64,000 nt of DNA, taken from Allomeiothermus silvanus DSM 9946. GTDB lineage: Bacteria; Deinococcota; Deinococci; Deinococcales; Thermaceae. Each line of letters opens with the position of its first letter. Position 1 is the stretch's first letter. A program made the translations under genes and the position numbers. Of the stretch, positions 7,220 to 16,219 are shown in pieces. The stretch is from the NCBI RefSeq assembly GCF_000092125.1, contig NC_014212.1:2314001-2378000 (forward strand), in the 5' to 3' direction. The notes below the pieces were generated by a model. It was not told the origin of the DNA. It did no database searches and saw nothing but the letters and a program-made list of their open reading frames with translations.

Positions 7220-8266
7220 TCACACTTTGCCCGTGTCTAGCGCTCGGTCAATCATCAGACCGATCTCACGGATCAGATGAATCAGTGCGCCGAAACGGGC
7301 ATCCTGGGTCAAGCCCTGCTTGTAGCGGGCATAGATCTGCTGCATGATAACCCCCACCTTAAACAGCCCAAAAACGTAGTAGAAGACCATGTTGGAAACA
7401 TCCGCGCCAGTGCGCTCGGCATAGGCCGCGACCAGTTCGGCCCGGGTCAGGTTACCGGGCACATGGGTCAGTCCATAGCTCACCAGCCCCGGCGGGTCGC
7501 CCGCTTCAGCCCAGTAACCCAGGGTGGTGCCCAAATCCATCAAAGGGTCGCCTAAAGTGGCCATCTCCCAGTCCAGCACGGCGATCACCCGGGTCAGATC
7601 GTCCGGGGCCAGCATCAGGTTGTCGTACTTAAAGTCGTTGTGGATGAGCGCCGCGCCGGATTCGGTAGGAAGGTTTTCCGCGAGCCAAGCCATGGCCCGT
7701 TCTAGGCCGGGGATATCGTCGGTGCGGGCGTTCTGATAGCGTTGCGACCAGCCCGAGACTTGGCGGGATACATACCCCTCGGGCCTCCCCAGATCGGCCA
7801 GCCCAGCTTTTTGGTAATCGAGCGTATGGAGTTCGACCAGGGCATCTACCAGCGCCTGCGAGACGCCCCGCATGACCTCGGGCGTGAGCCCTCGAGGGGG
7901 CTCATTGCGGAGGATGACCCCGTGCAGCCGCTCCATCAGGTAAAACGGGGCCCCGATCACCGAGGCGTCCGGGCAGTACAGCAAGGGCCTAGGAACCTTA
8001 GGGTAGACCGGCTTCAAGGCCGAGAGGATGCGGTACTCCCGGCCCATATCGTGGGCGCTCTTGATGTTGGCCCCGAAGGGCGGGCGGCGCAACACCAGCT
8101 CTTGCTCGCCCAGCCTGAGCAGGTAGGTAAGGTTGGAGAAGCCGCGGGGAAACTGCAGGACCTCCAGATCCCCCTTTGCCCCAGGTAAGTTCTTCAGCAA
8201 ATAGCTTTGCAGCCGGGCTATGTCCAGCTCTTCACCGGGCCGGATGGTGGCGGGTTGGTCGGTCAT
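7220..8266 (-). CDS. ACAD10/11-like aminoglycoside-phosphotransferase-fold kinase
   Basis: The product has ~348 residues with an APH-type kinase fold. Motifs are the catalytic loop HNDFKYDN (about 209-216) and the metal-binding [10 protein letters not shown] (about 232-241). It resembles the kinase domain of ACAD10/ACAD11, enzymes that phosphorylate 4-hydroxyacyl-CoA so that the acyl-CoA dehydrogenase partner can eliminate phosphate. The acyl-CoA dehydrogenase gene lies directly upstream (10 bp), which supports that role. I chose the ATG at 8266 ([11 protein letters not shown]); an upstream ATG at 8299 would overlap the previous gene. Substrate in this organism is not known. Confidence 0.82.
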   Translation of the reverse strand: MTDQPATIRPGEELDIARLQSYLLKNLPGAKGDLEVLQFPRGFSNLTYLLRLGEQELVLRRPPFGANIKSAHDMGREYRILSALKPVYPKVPRPLLYCPDASVIGAPFYLMERLHGVILRNEPPRGLTPEVMRGVSQALVDALVELHTLDYQKAGLADLGRPEGYVSRQVSGWSQRYQNARTDDIPGLERAMAWLAENLPTESGAALIHNDFKYDNLMLAPDDLTRVIAVLDWEMATLGDPLMDLGTTLGYWAEAGDPPGLVSYGLTHVPGNLTRAELVAAYAERTGADVSNMVFYYVFGLFKVGVIMQQIYARYKQGLTQDARFGALIHLIREIGLMIDRALDTGKV

Positions 8267-8276
8267 GGTACTAAAA

Positions 8277-9473
8277 TTACAGGGAAACCTCGAGGCCATA
8301 CTCCTTCAGCACAGCCCGGGCCACCACGGTCTTATGCACCTCGTCGGCCCCATCGTAGATGCGAGCGGCCCGCTCGTGGCGGTAGAAGAACGATAACGGC
8401 AGGTCGTCGGACATCCCCAGGCCGCCGTGCACCTGAATGGCCCGATCCAGCACCCGCTGCAAAACGCCCGCCACAAAGAACTTGATGAGCGAAATTTCCA
8501 CCCGCGCCCCTTCAGCTCCCTGCCGCTCGACCTTCTCGGCAGCGTCCAGCACCATCAGCCGGGCCGCGTGGATCTCGGCCTTGGACTCGGCGATCATGTG
8601 CTGGATGGCCTGTCGCGAGCCCAAGGGCTTGCCGGGGGAAAGCTCACGCTTTGCGGCGTAGCCGCACATCAGCTCAAAGCTGCGCTCGCAGATGCCCACC
8701 CAGCGCATGCAGTGGTGGATACGCCCCGGCCCCAGCCGCTCTTGGGCGATGGCAAAGCCCCGGCCCCGCTCGCCCAGCAGGTTTTCTTTGGGCACCCGCA
8801 CGCCTTGGAGCCGGATCTCCGAGTGGCTCATCCAGTCCTCGCCCTGTTCGCCCATCACCGCAATCTTGCGGACGTGCTGGAAGCCGGGTGTATCGGTTGG
8901 CACGATAATCTGGCTGGCCCGGGCATAGGGGTTGGGGTGGTCGGGGTCAGTAATACACATCACGATGCAGAAGGCCGAACCCTCGAAGCCGGTGGTGTAC
9001 CATTTGTGGCCGTTGATCACCCAGTGGTCGCCCTCGAGCACCGCGGTGGTGTTCATCCAGACCGGATTCGACCCGGCGTGCTCGGGCTCGGTCATGGCGA
9101 AGGAACTGCGGATCTCGCCCGCCGCCAGGGGCTTCAGAAAACGTTCTTTTTGCATAGGCGTGCCATGCTTGAGCAAGACCTCCATGTTCCCGATGTCCGG
9201 AGCCTGGGTATTAAAGACGTAGTGACCCAGCGGGGTTCGGCCTAGCTCTTCGGAGAGCCGGGCGAACTCCAGCAGGCCAAGCCCCATCCCACCCCACTCC
9301 CGTGGAAAGGGGGGCAGCCACCATCCCCGGGCCTTTACCTCTTGGCGTTTTTCCCGCAGTGCGGGCAGAACCGCAGCAAAACCGTGGTGCAAGAAAGCAG
9401 GCTCGAGGGGGAGAATCTCTTCCCGCACGAACTCCCGGACCTCCCGAACTAAGTCAGCGGTCGAAGCGGCCAT
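8277..9473 (-). CDS. Acyl-CoA dehydrogenase
   Basis: The product has 398 residues and the complete ACAD layout: N-terminal helical domain, central beta domain ([34 protein letters not shown]) and C-terminal helical domain ([22 protein letters not shown]). It should be an FAD enzyme oxidising acyl-CoA to enoyl-CoA. The sequence is closest to the ACAD10/11-type dehydrogenases, consistent with the kinase-like gene that follows it. Together they could let 4-hydroxy fatty acids enter beta-oxidation. A promoter lies at 9483-9512. Confidence 0.9.
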   Translation of the reverse strand: MAASTADLVREVREFVREEILPLEPAFLHHGFAAVLPALREKRQEVKARGWWLPPFPREWGGMGLGLLEFARLSEELGRTPLGHYVFNTQAPDIGNMEVLLKHGTPMQKERFLKPLAAGEIRSSFAMTEPEHAGSNPVWMNTTAVLEGDHWVINGHKWYTTGFEGSAFCIVMCITDPDHPNPYARASQIIVPTDTPGFQHVRKIAVMGEQGEDWMSHSEIRLQGVRVPKENLLGERGRGFAIAQERLGPGRIHHCMRWVGICERSFELMCGYAAKRELSPGKPLGSRQAIQHMIAESKAEIHAARLMVLDAAEKVERQGAEGARVEISLIKFFVAGVLQRVLDRAIQVHGGLGMSDDLPLSFFYRHERAARIYDGADEVHKTVVARAVLKEYGLEVSL

Positions 9474-9482
9474 GATCCACCT

Positions 9483-9512
9483 ATGCTAAGTTGCGCCCCG
9501 GTGAAATTACAA
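9483..9512 (-). promoter_or_regulatory. Promoter of the acyl-CoA dehydrogenase operon
   Basis: On the minus strand TTGTAA (9507-9512) and TAGCAT (9483-9488) are spaced by 18 bp, and AGGTGG follows just before the ATG at 9473. Both hexamers are good sigma-A matches. Confidence 0.5.
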
Positions 9513-9547
9513 CCTTGGGCCCCGCGCGTGCGGCGAGTTAAGCTTGA

Positions 9548-10198
9548 CTACTTAACCAGACGCTCAGCTCTCCGAACAACTTCGAGAAACTCTTTATACT
9601 CCCATACCTTGGGCAGGTTCCGAAAAAAAGGCACCAGTTCTCTGGGCCGCTTTACCATCAACCGACCCACACGGGAACCCTCGAGTTCGTCGCCCACGAA
9701 CACCAAAATTGGCACCACCTCAACGCCTAAAAGCTCTCGCAGTTTGTGGGATTGCCGCCAAGCTTGTTTGACGATCTTATCCTGGCGCTCCCCCTTGTTG
9801 TAAAGGCCGTTTGGAGTGGCGGTCACCTTTCCGCTATAGTTCTTGACCTCGAGGCTAAAAACCCCACCGGGGCCGATCACTAGGTGATCTACATTCTCCC
9901 CGCCAAGGTCCAAGTCGTGAAACACCCGCCAACCCGAGGGAAGGGTCTCGAGCACCTTCCCCACGTAGGCCTCACCCGCGTATCCCTTGGACAAAGCGGA
10001 GATGTTCCGGCTCACGTCTTTGTCTTCTAAGAGTCGGAAGATCACAAGCGCAGCCAAAAGCGGGGCGACAGGAGCTAGCCAGGGTACGGAAATCTTGATG
10101 ATTAGCCAGGTTGAGAACCCCATCATCCCCAAAACCACAGCTACCTTGCCGAGTTTGTTCCTGAGGGTCTTCCCTGCCCTTCCGTGCTTAAGCGCCAT
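9548..10198 (-). CDS. Membrane-anchored NERD-domain protein
   Basis: With the ATG at 10198 (MALKHGRAG) the product has 216 residues. Two hydrophobic segments near the N-terminus (LGKVAVVLGMMGFSTWLIIK; PWLAPVAPLLAALVIFRLL) anchor it. The rest is a NERD nuclease-related domain: GYAGEAYVGKVLETLP, then DLDLGGENVDHLVIGPGGVF and LEVKNYSGK, which carries the D...ExK nuclease-like residues. NERD proteins are thought to act in DNA processing; the substrate is not known. The frame extends upstream to 10294, but that would overlap the tsaB promoter region. No partner gene is evident. Confidence 0.75.
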   Translation of the reverse strand: MALKHGRAGKTLRNKLGKVAVVLGMMGFSTWLIIKISVPWLAPVAPLLAALVIFRLLEDKDVSRNISALSKGYAGEAYVGKVLETLPSGWRVFHDLDLGGENVDHLVIGPGGVFSLEVKNYSGKVTATPNGLYNKGERQDKIVKQAWRQSHKLRELLGVEVVPILVFVGDELEGSRVGRLMVKRPRELVPFFRNLPKVWEYKEFLEVVRRAERLVK

Positions 10199-10310
10199 AT
10201 CCCGCAAGATACAAAGCTTCGCAGCTAAACGCCGGGATTTTGTCACAACCACTCGCGGTTTATTTCGTAAGCGTGAAGCCTGCCACGGAAACAAGCCCGG
10301 GCCCTCGGGC

Positions 10311-10316
10311 TATACT
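10311..10316 (+). promoter_or_regulatory. -10 element of a leaderless tsaB transcript
   Basis: TATACT lies only 7 bp before the GTG start of tsaB, so transcription would start at or next to the start codon. Leaderless mRNAs are common in Thermus and Deinococcus. No clear -35 is visible. Confidence 0.45.
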
Positions 10317-10323
10317 CATTCAC

Positions 10324-10851
10324 GTGCGAGTGTTGGCCCTGGATACCGCCACCCCTTACCTGGTGCTGGGCTTGAACGAAGCCGAGCGGGCGGTGCGCTT
10401 AGGGCGTCGCCACGCCGAAGCGCTGTGGACGGAGCTCGAGGCCTTCCTGGCCGACTGCCGCACCTCCTTGAGGGAGATCGAGGGAATTGCCGTAGGCCAA
10501 GGGCCAGGCTCGTATACTGGCCTGCGTATTGGGGTCTCGGCGGGGTTAGGGCTAGCACGGGGGCTGGGTATCCCGGTGGTGGGGGTAGATACCCTAGTGG
10601 GGGTAGCGATGCGGTATAGAGGTCCCGTCACCGTGGCCCACACCACCCGTAACGGTCTGGTCTACGCCGCCACCTACGTAATCGAGGAAGGGATAAAAGA
10701 GCTTCATTCTCCCCGTCGCATCCCCCTTGAACAGCTCGAGCCGGAGGGCACTTTCTCCCTGGACGAGCCCCCCTCAGGACGGGCTTTGGCCCATCTTGGA
10801 AGCCAAGCCCTGCGGGCGGGAAAACGTGGGATCCAGGCGGTGTATTTATGA
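10324..10851 (+). CDS. tsaB: tRNA threonylcarbamoyladenosine synthesis protein TsaB
   Basis: The product has 175 residues, on the short side for TsaB. It has the ASKHA-type N-terminus VRVLALDTATPYL and the TsaB signature VGQGPGSYTGLRIG. TsaB is the dimerisation partner of TsaD in making t6A37 of ANN-decoding tRNAs. The GTG at 10324 is preferred over the longer frame from 10240 because homology begins there and a -10 box lies just before it. Its stop overlaps the ATG of the methyltransferase gene (ATGA), so the two are co-transcribed. Confidence 0.88.
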   Translation: MRVLALDTATPYLVLGLNEAERAVRLGRRHAEALWTELEAFLADCRTSLREIEGIAVGQGPGSYTGLRIGVSAGLGLARGLGIPVVGVDTLVGVAMRYRGPVTVAHTTRNGLVYAATYVIEEGIKELHSPRRIPLEQLEPEGTFSLDEPPSGRALAHLGSQALRAGKRGIQAVYL

Positions 10852-11732
10852 CTCTGGCCGATTATCACCGCCTGCTCCCGGTGCAGTACGGGAATACGCG
10901 GCTCTTCGTGAAAGCTGGAGCGCGCGGTTACCCCGACCCACGGTACGAGTTAATGGCTAGGGTCCTCGAGCCCTTCGGCGAGCGTGCGGTGGATCTGAAC
11001 CCCGGCGTAGGGTTGGCGAGCGTAGGGCTGCTTGAGCAGATCCCAGTAGACCTGGTAGAGACCTCGAGGGCTTGCTTGCGTTGCTTGGAGAAAAGTTTTG
11101 CCGCCCACCCCGGGGCCCGGGTATTGCGGGGCCTCCCTTGGGAAGTCGAAGCCGAGGCCTATGACCAAGCCGTGCTGGTCATCCCCGCCGAGCGCGGGAG
11201 CCGCTACGTGGAGTTAGCGCTTTGGGGAGCCGCGCACAGCCTCCGCCCAGGGGGTAGGCTGTGGATCGCAGGCGACACCAAGAAAGGCTTCGAGACCTAT
11301 TTCAAACAGGCCCAGGCACAGCTGGGCTACGGGCTGGTTAGCCACCGCGAGGGTAGTTTGCGGGTGGCGGTGCTAGAGAAGGAAAAACCCACCCCGCCCC
11401 GCGGGTCTATGTGGGAATCGTTCGAAGCCGAGATCTGGGGCCACCCGCTTAGCTTTCGCCATCTGCCGGGGGTTTTTTCCACCGGGCACTTAGACCCGGC
11501 CAGCACGCTTTTGCTGCACACTTTTTTCGAAGACAACTGGGCAGAGGATGTGAAGGGCCGCACAGTACTCGACCTAGGTGGAGGGTATGCTGGACTTTCG
11601 CTGCCTTTAGCAGCAGCGGGAGCATCGGTCACGGTGGCCGAGGACGATTGGGTGAGCATTCTGAGCGCCCAGGCCAGCTTCCAGGCAAACGGGCTCGAGG
11701 GCCGGGTGGTGCACTCAGATGTGGAGGAAGCG
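10848..11732 (+). pseudogene. rsmC: 16S rRNA m2G1207 methyltransferase RsmC-like, N-terminal part (IS-split)
   Basis: Residues 1-295 of a tandem-Rossmann methyltransferase. The first, degenerate domain includes AVDLNPGVGLASVGLL. The second, catalytic domain has TVLDLGGGYAGLSLPLAAAG, the SAM-binding motif I. The frame is cut at codon 295 by an IS481-family element with a 5-bp duplication (AAGCG). Joining the two halves gives an uninterrupted 375-residue protein, the length I recall for Thermus thermophilus RsmC. The gene lies between tsaB and rpoD. Without the downstream NPPF motif the N-terminal part cannot methylate. Loss of this 16S modification in the strain is an inference. Confidence 0.85.
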
Positions 11733-12872
11733 TGAACCCGGACAAACACATGTGAGACTCTAAGCTGGGATAAAAAGAGGGGAACCGACCAGGAAAGGAG
11801 GTTCCCCAGGTGCAGTTTACCACCGTTGGCCGAGAGATATGGAGAGGCGCTAGACAAGCACAGAGGCTGGCCGAGGCCAACGCAAGCGACCCAGAGGTCC
11901 AGGAACGTCTGCGCAAGCTCCGACTGGTCAAAGCCCTGCGTGAAAGTAAAAAGAGCTGGAAGGAGATCCAGGACCTGGTCGGGATCAGCCGGGCCACCTA
12001 CCACCGCTGGCAAAAAGCCCTAAAAGAAAAGGGCCTGGCTGGACTCAAACCCCGCTCCCGCCGCCCTAAGCACCTGCGCACAAAGGTCCACTGGACCCCA
12101 GGGCTGCTCATTAGAATAGAAACTCTCCGCAAGGAAAACCCCACCTGGGGACGCTGGTCCATCTGGCTTACCCTCCGCAAGGAGGGTTTCCAGATGAGCG
12201 AACGCACGGTGGGGCGCATCCTGGCCTACCTGGAGAAGCACCGACGTATCGAGAGCGTGGCCGGCTACCTGGCCCGGACTCAAAGAGGGAAGCTAAAGCG
12301 AAGGGTAAACCGGCCCTACGCCAAAAGGAAGCCCCGAGGATACGAGGCCAGGGCTCCTGGGGACCTGGTCCAGGTGGACACCCTCACCCTGACCTTAGGA
12401 CCGGGAAGCATGGTCAAGCACTTCTCGGCGATTGACCTCCATAGCCGGTTTGTCCTGGCGGAGGTGCACAGCCGGGCCACGGCTAAGCTTTCTGAGGGGT
12501 TCTTGTCCTTGCTTCTGGCCAGGGCCCCTTTTCCCATCCGGGCCATCCAGGTGGATGGGGGCAGCGAGTTCATGGCCGAGTTTGAGGAGGCCTGCTGTGC
12601 TCTGGGGATTGCCTTGTTTGTGCTACCGCCGAGGAGTCCTAAACTCAATGGTCACGTGGAGCGGATGCAGCGGACCTTCAAGGAGGAGTTCTACACCCGG
12701 CCTTTGCCCACCCCGCTCAGCGAGCTGCAGGCAGAGCTGGATACCTACCTGGACTACTACAACCGCCGAAGGCCTCACATGGCCCTGGGGGGTCTTGCTC
12801 CGCTGGAGTTTTTGGCTAAGATGCAAGAGGAGTCGGTTCCTCAAAGAGTCTCAAATGTGTTGACCGATTACA
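11733..12872 (+). mobile_element. IS481-family element, copy 1
   Basis: A 1140-bp element bounded by TGAACCCGG... and ...CCGATTACA. The terminal inverted repeats (AACACAT.TGAGACTCT core on both sides) are clear. A 5-bp target duplication AAGCG lies at 11728-11732 and 12873-12877. A second identical-looking copy is at 20788-21927 and a third starts at 63735, which allowed exact end mapping. It splits rsmC. Its transposase frame has no stop inside the element. Confidence 0.93.
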
Positions 12873-13120
12873 AAGCGTTGCCATCGACGGATCGTTTCGA
12901 TATAATCATATCGAATCCTCCCTTCCATCTGGGAGGTGAGGTTATCCTCGATGTGGCCCAAGCCTTCGTGCAAGCCGCAAGTTCCCTCCTGCGCTCTGGC
13001 GGGAGGTTCTACTTGGTAGCCAATTCTTTTCTCAAGTATGAACCCCTCCTGGAAGCCGCCTTCGGCAACCTGAGTACCCTGAGGCGAGGGGGGTATAAGG
13101 TGTTACGGAGTGAGGCCTGA
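11810..13120 (+). CDS. IS481-family transposase reading through into rsmC
   Basis: The transposase proper is 354 residues (GTG start at 11810 behind AGGAAAGGAGG). It has an N-terminal helix-turn-helix (SWKEIQDLVGISRATYHRW) and an rve integrase core with D in VQVDTLTL, D in IQVDGGSEF and E in [13 protein letters not shown], followed by [16 protein letters not shown]. The frame stays open through the right inverted repeat (SNVLTDY) and continues in the rsmC frame, adding the last 82 codons including SNPPF. The predicted product is a 436-residue fusion. The same lack of a stop is seen in copies 2 and 3. A stop supplied by the target is a known tactic of a few IS. Confidence 0.88.
   Translation: MQFTTVGREIWRGARQAQRLAEANASDPEVQERLRKLRLVKALRESKKSWKEIQDLVGISRATYHRWQKALKEKGLAGLKPRSRRPKHLRTKVHWTPGLLIRIETLRKENPTWGRWSIWLTLRKEGFQMSERTVGRILAYLEKHRRIESVAGYLARTQRGKLKRRVNRPYAKRKPRGYEARAPGDLVQVDTLTLTLGPGSMVKHFSAIDLHSRFVLAEVHSRATAKLSEGFLSLLLARAPFPIRAIQVDGGSEFMAEFEEACCALGIALFVLPPRSPKLNGHVERMQRTFKEEFYTRPLPTPLSELQAELDTYLDYYNRRRPHMALGGLAPLEFLAKMQEESVPQRVSNVLTDYKALPSTDRFDIIISNPPFHLGGEVILDVAQAFVQAASSLLRSGGRFYLVANSFLKYEPLLEAAFGNLSTLRRGGYKVLRSEA
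12873..13120 (+). pseudogene. rsmC: RsmC-like methyltransferase, C-terminal part
   Basis: After the duplicated AAGCG the frame resumes with LPSTDRFDIIISNPPFH, the NPPF catalytic motif of N2-guanine methyltransferases, and ends KVLRSEA. It lacks its own start and is reached only by read-through from the transposase. Together with the part ending at 11732 it rebuilds the complete gene without frameshift. Confidence 0.85.
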
Positions 13121-13194
13121 GGATAGAAAACGGGTGTACTCCGCTGGATTCGTCGATACGCCAGTTACAAGCCTGCTTGGAGGTGAGGTAAGGA

Positions 13195-15060
13195 GTGAGC
13201 AAAGCTAAGCCCGCAGTGAAGGGCCGCCAGGCCCCCGAGAGGATCGCCAAAGGCGACACCGGTCCGCTCCGCCCAGCGGGCGGGCGGGGTAACCGGGGCG
13301 ATGGCGCTACTCAAGCGAAGGCCTCAACCAAAAGTTCCACCTCGGCTAAAGCTTCTACCGCAGCCAGCACCACTAAAGCCGCGGCTAGGCCTAAGATCAA
13401 AGCCGCTCCGGCAACCAAGAAGCCCGCGCTGGAGAGGGCCTCCCGCAAGCCCCACTCCCCAAGCCAAGGGGCTACGAAACTGACCCCTCCGCGCAAAGAA
13501 CTACCGAGCAAAACCGCAGCGACCAAGAAACCTAGCGCCCCAGCCAAAACCCGTCCCGCTAAAACCCCAAGCCCTGCGCCTTCCGTACCCACCTCAAAGA
13601 GTGTGCCTGTGAAAACCAGCAAAACCCCCGCTAAACCTGCCGCAAAGTCTCAAAGCTCGAGTAAAGCTGCCCGCACTAAAGCCGCCAAGGAGAGCAAAGC
13701 CAAGACCTCAGCTCAGTCCAGCAAAACCAAAGCGGAGGAAACCCAAGCCGTTGCCGTGCTCGAGACCCCCGCTCCGGAAAAGCCCGCCCGCACCTCGGCG
13801 GCTAAACAGATCCCCGAACCGAGCCGCATCCTGACCGAACCGACCATCCCCCGACCCATCGGGGAGGAAGGTGAGGGCGAAGAGGGCTTCGAAGTGATCG
13901 AGGAGGGGCTGGAGTTCCTCGAGCCTGACCTGGATCTGCTCGAGCCTACCCTCGAGCTCGAGACCGAAGAAGAAGACAGCTTCGACGAGGACTTGCCCCT
14001 CACCACCCGGGTTTCCACCTCCGATCCGGTACGGCAGTACCTGCACGAGATCGGCCAGGTTCCCTTGCTGACGCTCGAGGAAGAGATTGACCTAGCCCGC
14101 CGGGTCGAAGACGGGGTGGCTTCAGCCCAGTTTTTAGCCCAGGAGACAGGCTTGGAGACCGACCTGATCCGCCAAGTACTGCGCGCTCAGGTGCAAGGAG
14201 GAGCCCGTATCCATCAAGTACCGGGGATGGAGGTTAAGCTCGACCCCGAGACTATCACCGCCGTAGACAGCCGCTTGCGGGCCCTACCACGCGAGGTCAA
14301 GCGGCATCTCCATATCGCCCGCGACGGCGAACTCGCCCGCCAGCACCTCATCGAAGCCAACTTGCGCCTGGTGGTCTCCATCGCTAAGAAGTACACCGGG
14401 CGCGGCCTCAGTTTCCTCGATCTGATCCAGGAAGGAAACCAGGGCCTCATCCGCGCGGTGGAGAAGTTTGAGTACAAGCGGCGCTATAAGTTCTCCACCT
14501 ACGCCACCTGGTGGATCCGCCAGGCCATCAACCGTGCCATCGCCGACCAGGCCCGCACCATTCGCATTCCGGTGCACATGGTCGAGACCATCAACAAACT
14601 CACCCGCACTGCCCGGCAGATGCAGCAGGAACTGGGCCGCGAACCCACCTACGAGGAGATCTCCGAGGCTATGGGACCCGGCTGGGATGCCAAAAAAGTC
14701 GAGGAGACTTTTAAAATCGCCCAGGAGCCGGTTTCGCTCGAAACCCCCATCGGTGACGAGAAGGACTCCTTCTATGGCGACTTCATCCCCGATGAACACA
14801 TGGCCTCGCCGGTAGACTCAGCAGCGCAGTCCATGCTCAGCGAGGAGCTCGAGAAGGCCCTGGGCAAGCTCTCTGACCGCGAGGCGATGGTGTTAAAGCT
14901 GCGCAAGGGCCTCATCGATGGGCGCGAACACACCCTGGAGGAGGTGGGCGCCTACTTCGGTGTGACCCGCGAGCGCATCCGCCAGATCGAAAATAAGGCG
15001 CTACGCAAGCTCAAATACCACGAGAGCCGCACCCGCAAGCTGCGAGACTTCCTCGACTAA
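13195..15060 (+). CDS. rpoD: Primary sigma factor SigA/RpoD with long N-terminal tail
   Basis: The product has 621 residues, ~200 more than the 423 I recall for Thermus SigA. Residues ~1-180 are rich in Lys, Ala, Ser, Thr and Pro, like a histone H1 tail. Residues ~222-268 are strongly acidic. Region 1.2 begins at [14 protein letters not shown] (274), followed by regions 2 ([20 protein letters not shown]), 3 and 4 ([19 protein letters not shown]), all near-identical to Thermus SigA. It directs RNA polymerase to housekeeping promoters. The GTG start has a strong GGAGGTGAGGTAAGGA upstream. A later start would drop the tail, but none has a good ribosome site that I see. Confidence 0.95.
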
Positions 15061-15076
15061 TCTTCCCGTCTTCGCT

Positions 15077-15100
15077 AGGGGCGCGCCGGGGTGCGCCCCT
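15077..15100 (+). terminator. Hairpin after rpoD
   Basis: AGGGGCGC (15077-15084) and GCGCCCCT (15093-15100) form a perfect 8-bp stem with an 8-base loop, 16 bp after the rpoD stop. There is no T-run, so it may be a weak terminator or an mRNA end-stabiliser. Confidence 0.5.
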
Positions 15101-15107
15101 ACGCCTT

Positions 15108-15299
15108 ATGATTCGGAGCATGGAAGCCCCCGTAGCACAGCGGTTTCAGGCCCGCATCGTCCGCTGGGCACAAAACCGCGAAGATGTTCTGGGTATTCTG
15201 CTGGTCGGTTCATGGGCCAGGGGAACCGCCCGAGCGGATTCGGATCTCGATTTGATGGTGTTGGTGGATGTTTCGGCAAGACCCGCGCTGAAAGGATAG
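15108..15299 (+). pseudogene. Truncated MNT-type nucleotidyltransferase
   Basis: The frame has only 63 residues and ends early. It contains the nucleotidyltransferase signature GSWARGTARADSDLDLMV, with the GS and DxD residues that bind metal and nucleotide. Family members are usually 100-200 residues or longer, so the C-terminal part is missing. A MOSC-domain gene starts 12 bp later. Minimal MNT proteins exist, so function is not fully excluded, but the abrupt end after DVSARPALKG suggests a deletion. Confidence 0.55.
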
Positions 15300-15310
15300 G
15301 CCTCGAGGGC

Positions 15311-15739
15311 ATGAAGGTGTTATCGCTGCATACCTCCAGCGACCGGGGTTTTCCCCGGCCTCGGGTGGAATCGTTCAAGCTCATCGCTGGGTACGGGATC
15401 GAGGGGGACCGCAAAGCCGGAAAGCGCGAACAGCGGGCGGTGCTGCTGCTGGGGAAGGCCACCTATGACCACCTGGAATCCCTCGGGTTCGACCTCCCTT
15501 ACGGTGCGCTGGGCGAAAACATGGTCTTGGACTTAGACCCGCACACCCTCGAGCCCGGCACGAAGCTGCGGGTGGGGGAGGCGCTTTTGGAGGTTGCCCT
15601 GTACTGCACCCCCTGCAAGACGCTCAAAGACCGCTATGGGCCAGACTTCCCACAGAAACTAGGGCGAAGGCGGGGAATGCTGGCGCGGGTGCTCGAGGGG
15701 GGAATCATCCGGGTGGGGGACGGGGTGACATGGGTGTAG
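15311..15739 (+). CDS. MOSC-domain protein
   Basis: The product has 142 residues covering one MOSC domain: YGIEGDRKAGKREQRAVLLL, then GALGENMVLD, and LYCTPCKTL, which carries a conserved Cys. MOSC domains bind sulfur or molybdenum-cofactor species; stand-alone members are often tied to molybdenum cofactor or thiosulfur transfer. The ATG at 15311 is chosen because homology starts there (MKVLSLHTSSDRG); the frame opens earlier at 15212 within the preceding gene. No molybdenum gene is adjacent, so the partner is unknown. Confidence 0.75.
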   Translation: MKVLSLHTSSDRGFPRPRVESFKLIAGYGIEGDRKAGKREQRAVLLLGKATYDHLESLGFDLPYGALGENMVLDLDPHTLEPGTKLRVGEALLEVALYCTPCKTLKDRYGPDFPQKLGRRRGMLARVLEGGIIRVGDGVTWV

Positions 15740-15774
15740 GGATACCAACCTGCCCACCAAGCAGCAACGGCAGT

Positions 15775-15948
15775 CTACCGCCCTTGGCCCTTGAACTCGG
15801 CGCGAATTCGTGCCTCCACCACGCTGGCTAGCTCGCTCTCCCCTGCCGCAAGCAGATAGCTGTAGGCCAGCGGGGCATAGCGCACATCCTGGGTCATAAA
15901 AAGCCTTAGCGCCCGCTCCTTGGGGGTTGTGCCTATATCGGACTCCAT
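15775..15948 (-). CDS. Small conserved-looking ORF, 57 residues
   Basis: The ATG at 15948 opens MESDIGTTPKERALRLFMTQ, then DVRYAPLAYSYLLAAGESEL, ending with EARIRAEFKGQGR and TAG. Its composition (balanced acidic and basic residues, Leu/Ala helices) looks like a real soluble helical protein, not a shadow. CCAAGGAGCGG is inside the frame, so no strong ribosome site precedes it. It runs convergent to the MOSC gene. Function unknown. Confidence 0.45.
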   Translation of the reverse strand: MESDIGTTPKERALRLFMTQDVRYAPLAYSYLLAAGESELASVVEARIRAEFKGQGR

Positions 15949-16219
15949 GCTGGAGCGGAGTAAACCACCCCACGCCCCGCCCCGGCGTGGCGGGAAGGCT
16001 GGGGCTTCCGGGGGTGTTTATGGTGACCCCTTGGGCGCGCTGGATCCATTATTCGCCGATCCCAAAACGGAGGTAGCCGAAGGGGTCCACCGCATCCTCT
16101 TCCTGAGCTACGGAAACGTCCGGGATTATGCTGCGCTAGGAAGCGATCTGTTTGGCCTCAAGACCCAGATTGAAAGCTGATCATCCTTGCGCCACCCCCC
16201 ACCTAGTACCCTAGAGAGG
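15949..16219. other. Mostly non-coding, with a possible gene relic
   Basis: The plus strand has an open end reading DPLFADPKTEVAEGVHRILF and then GNVRDYAALGSDLFGLKTQ, stopping at 16180. Its codon use is host-like, but no start fits. It might be the displaced tail of the nucleotidyltransferase truncated at 15299; this is a guess. A GC hairpin lies at about 15973-15992. Confidence 0.3.

Noticed and set aside
8427-9245. 272-codon plus-strand ORF opposite the acyl-CoA dehydrogenase
   Set aside because: Antisense shadow; no ribosome site and no recognisable domain.
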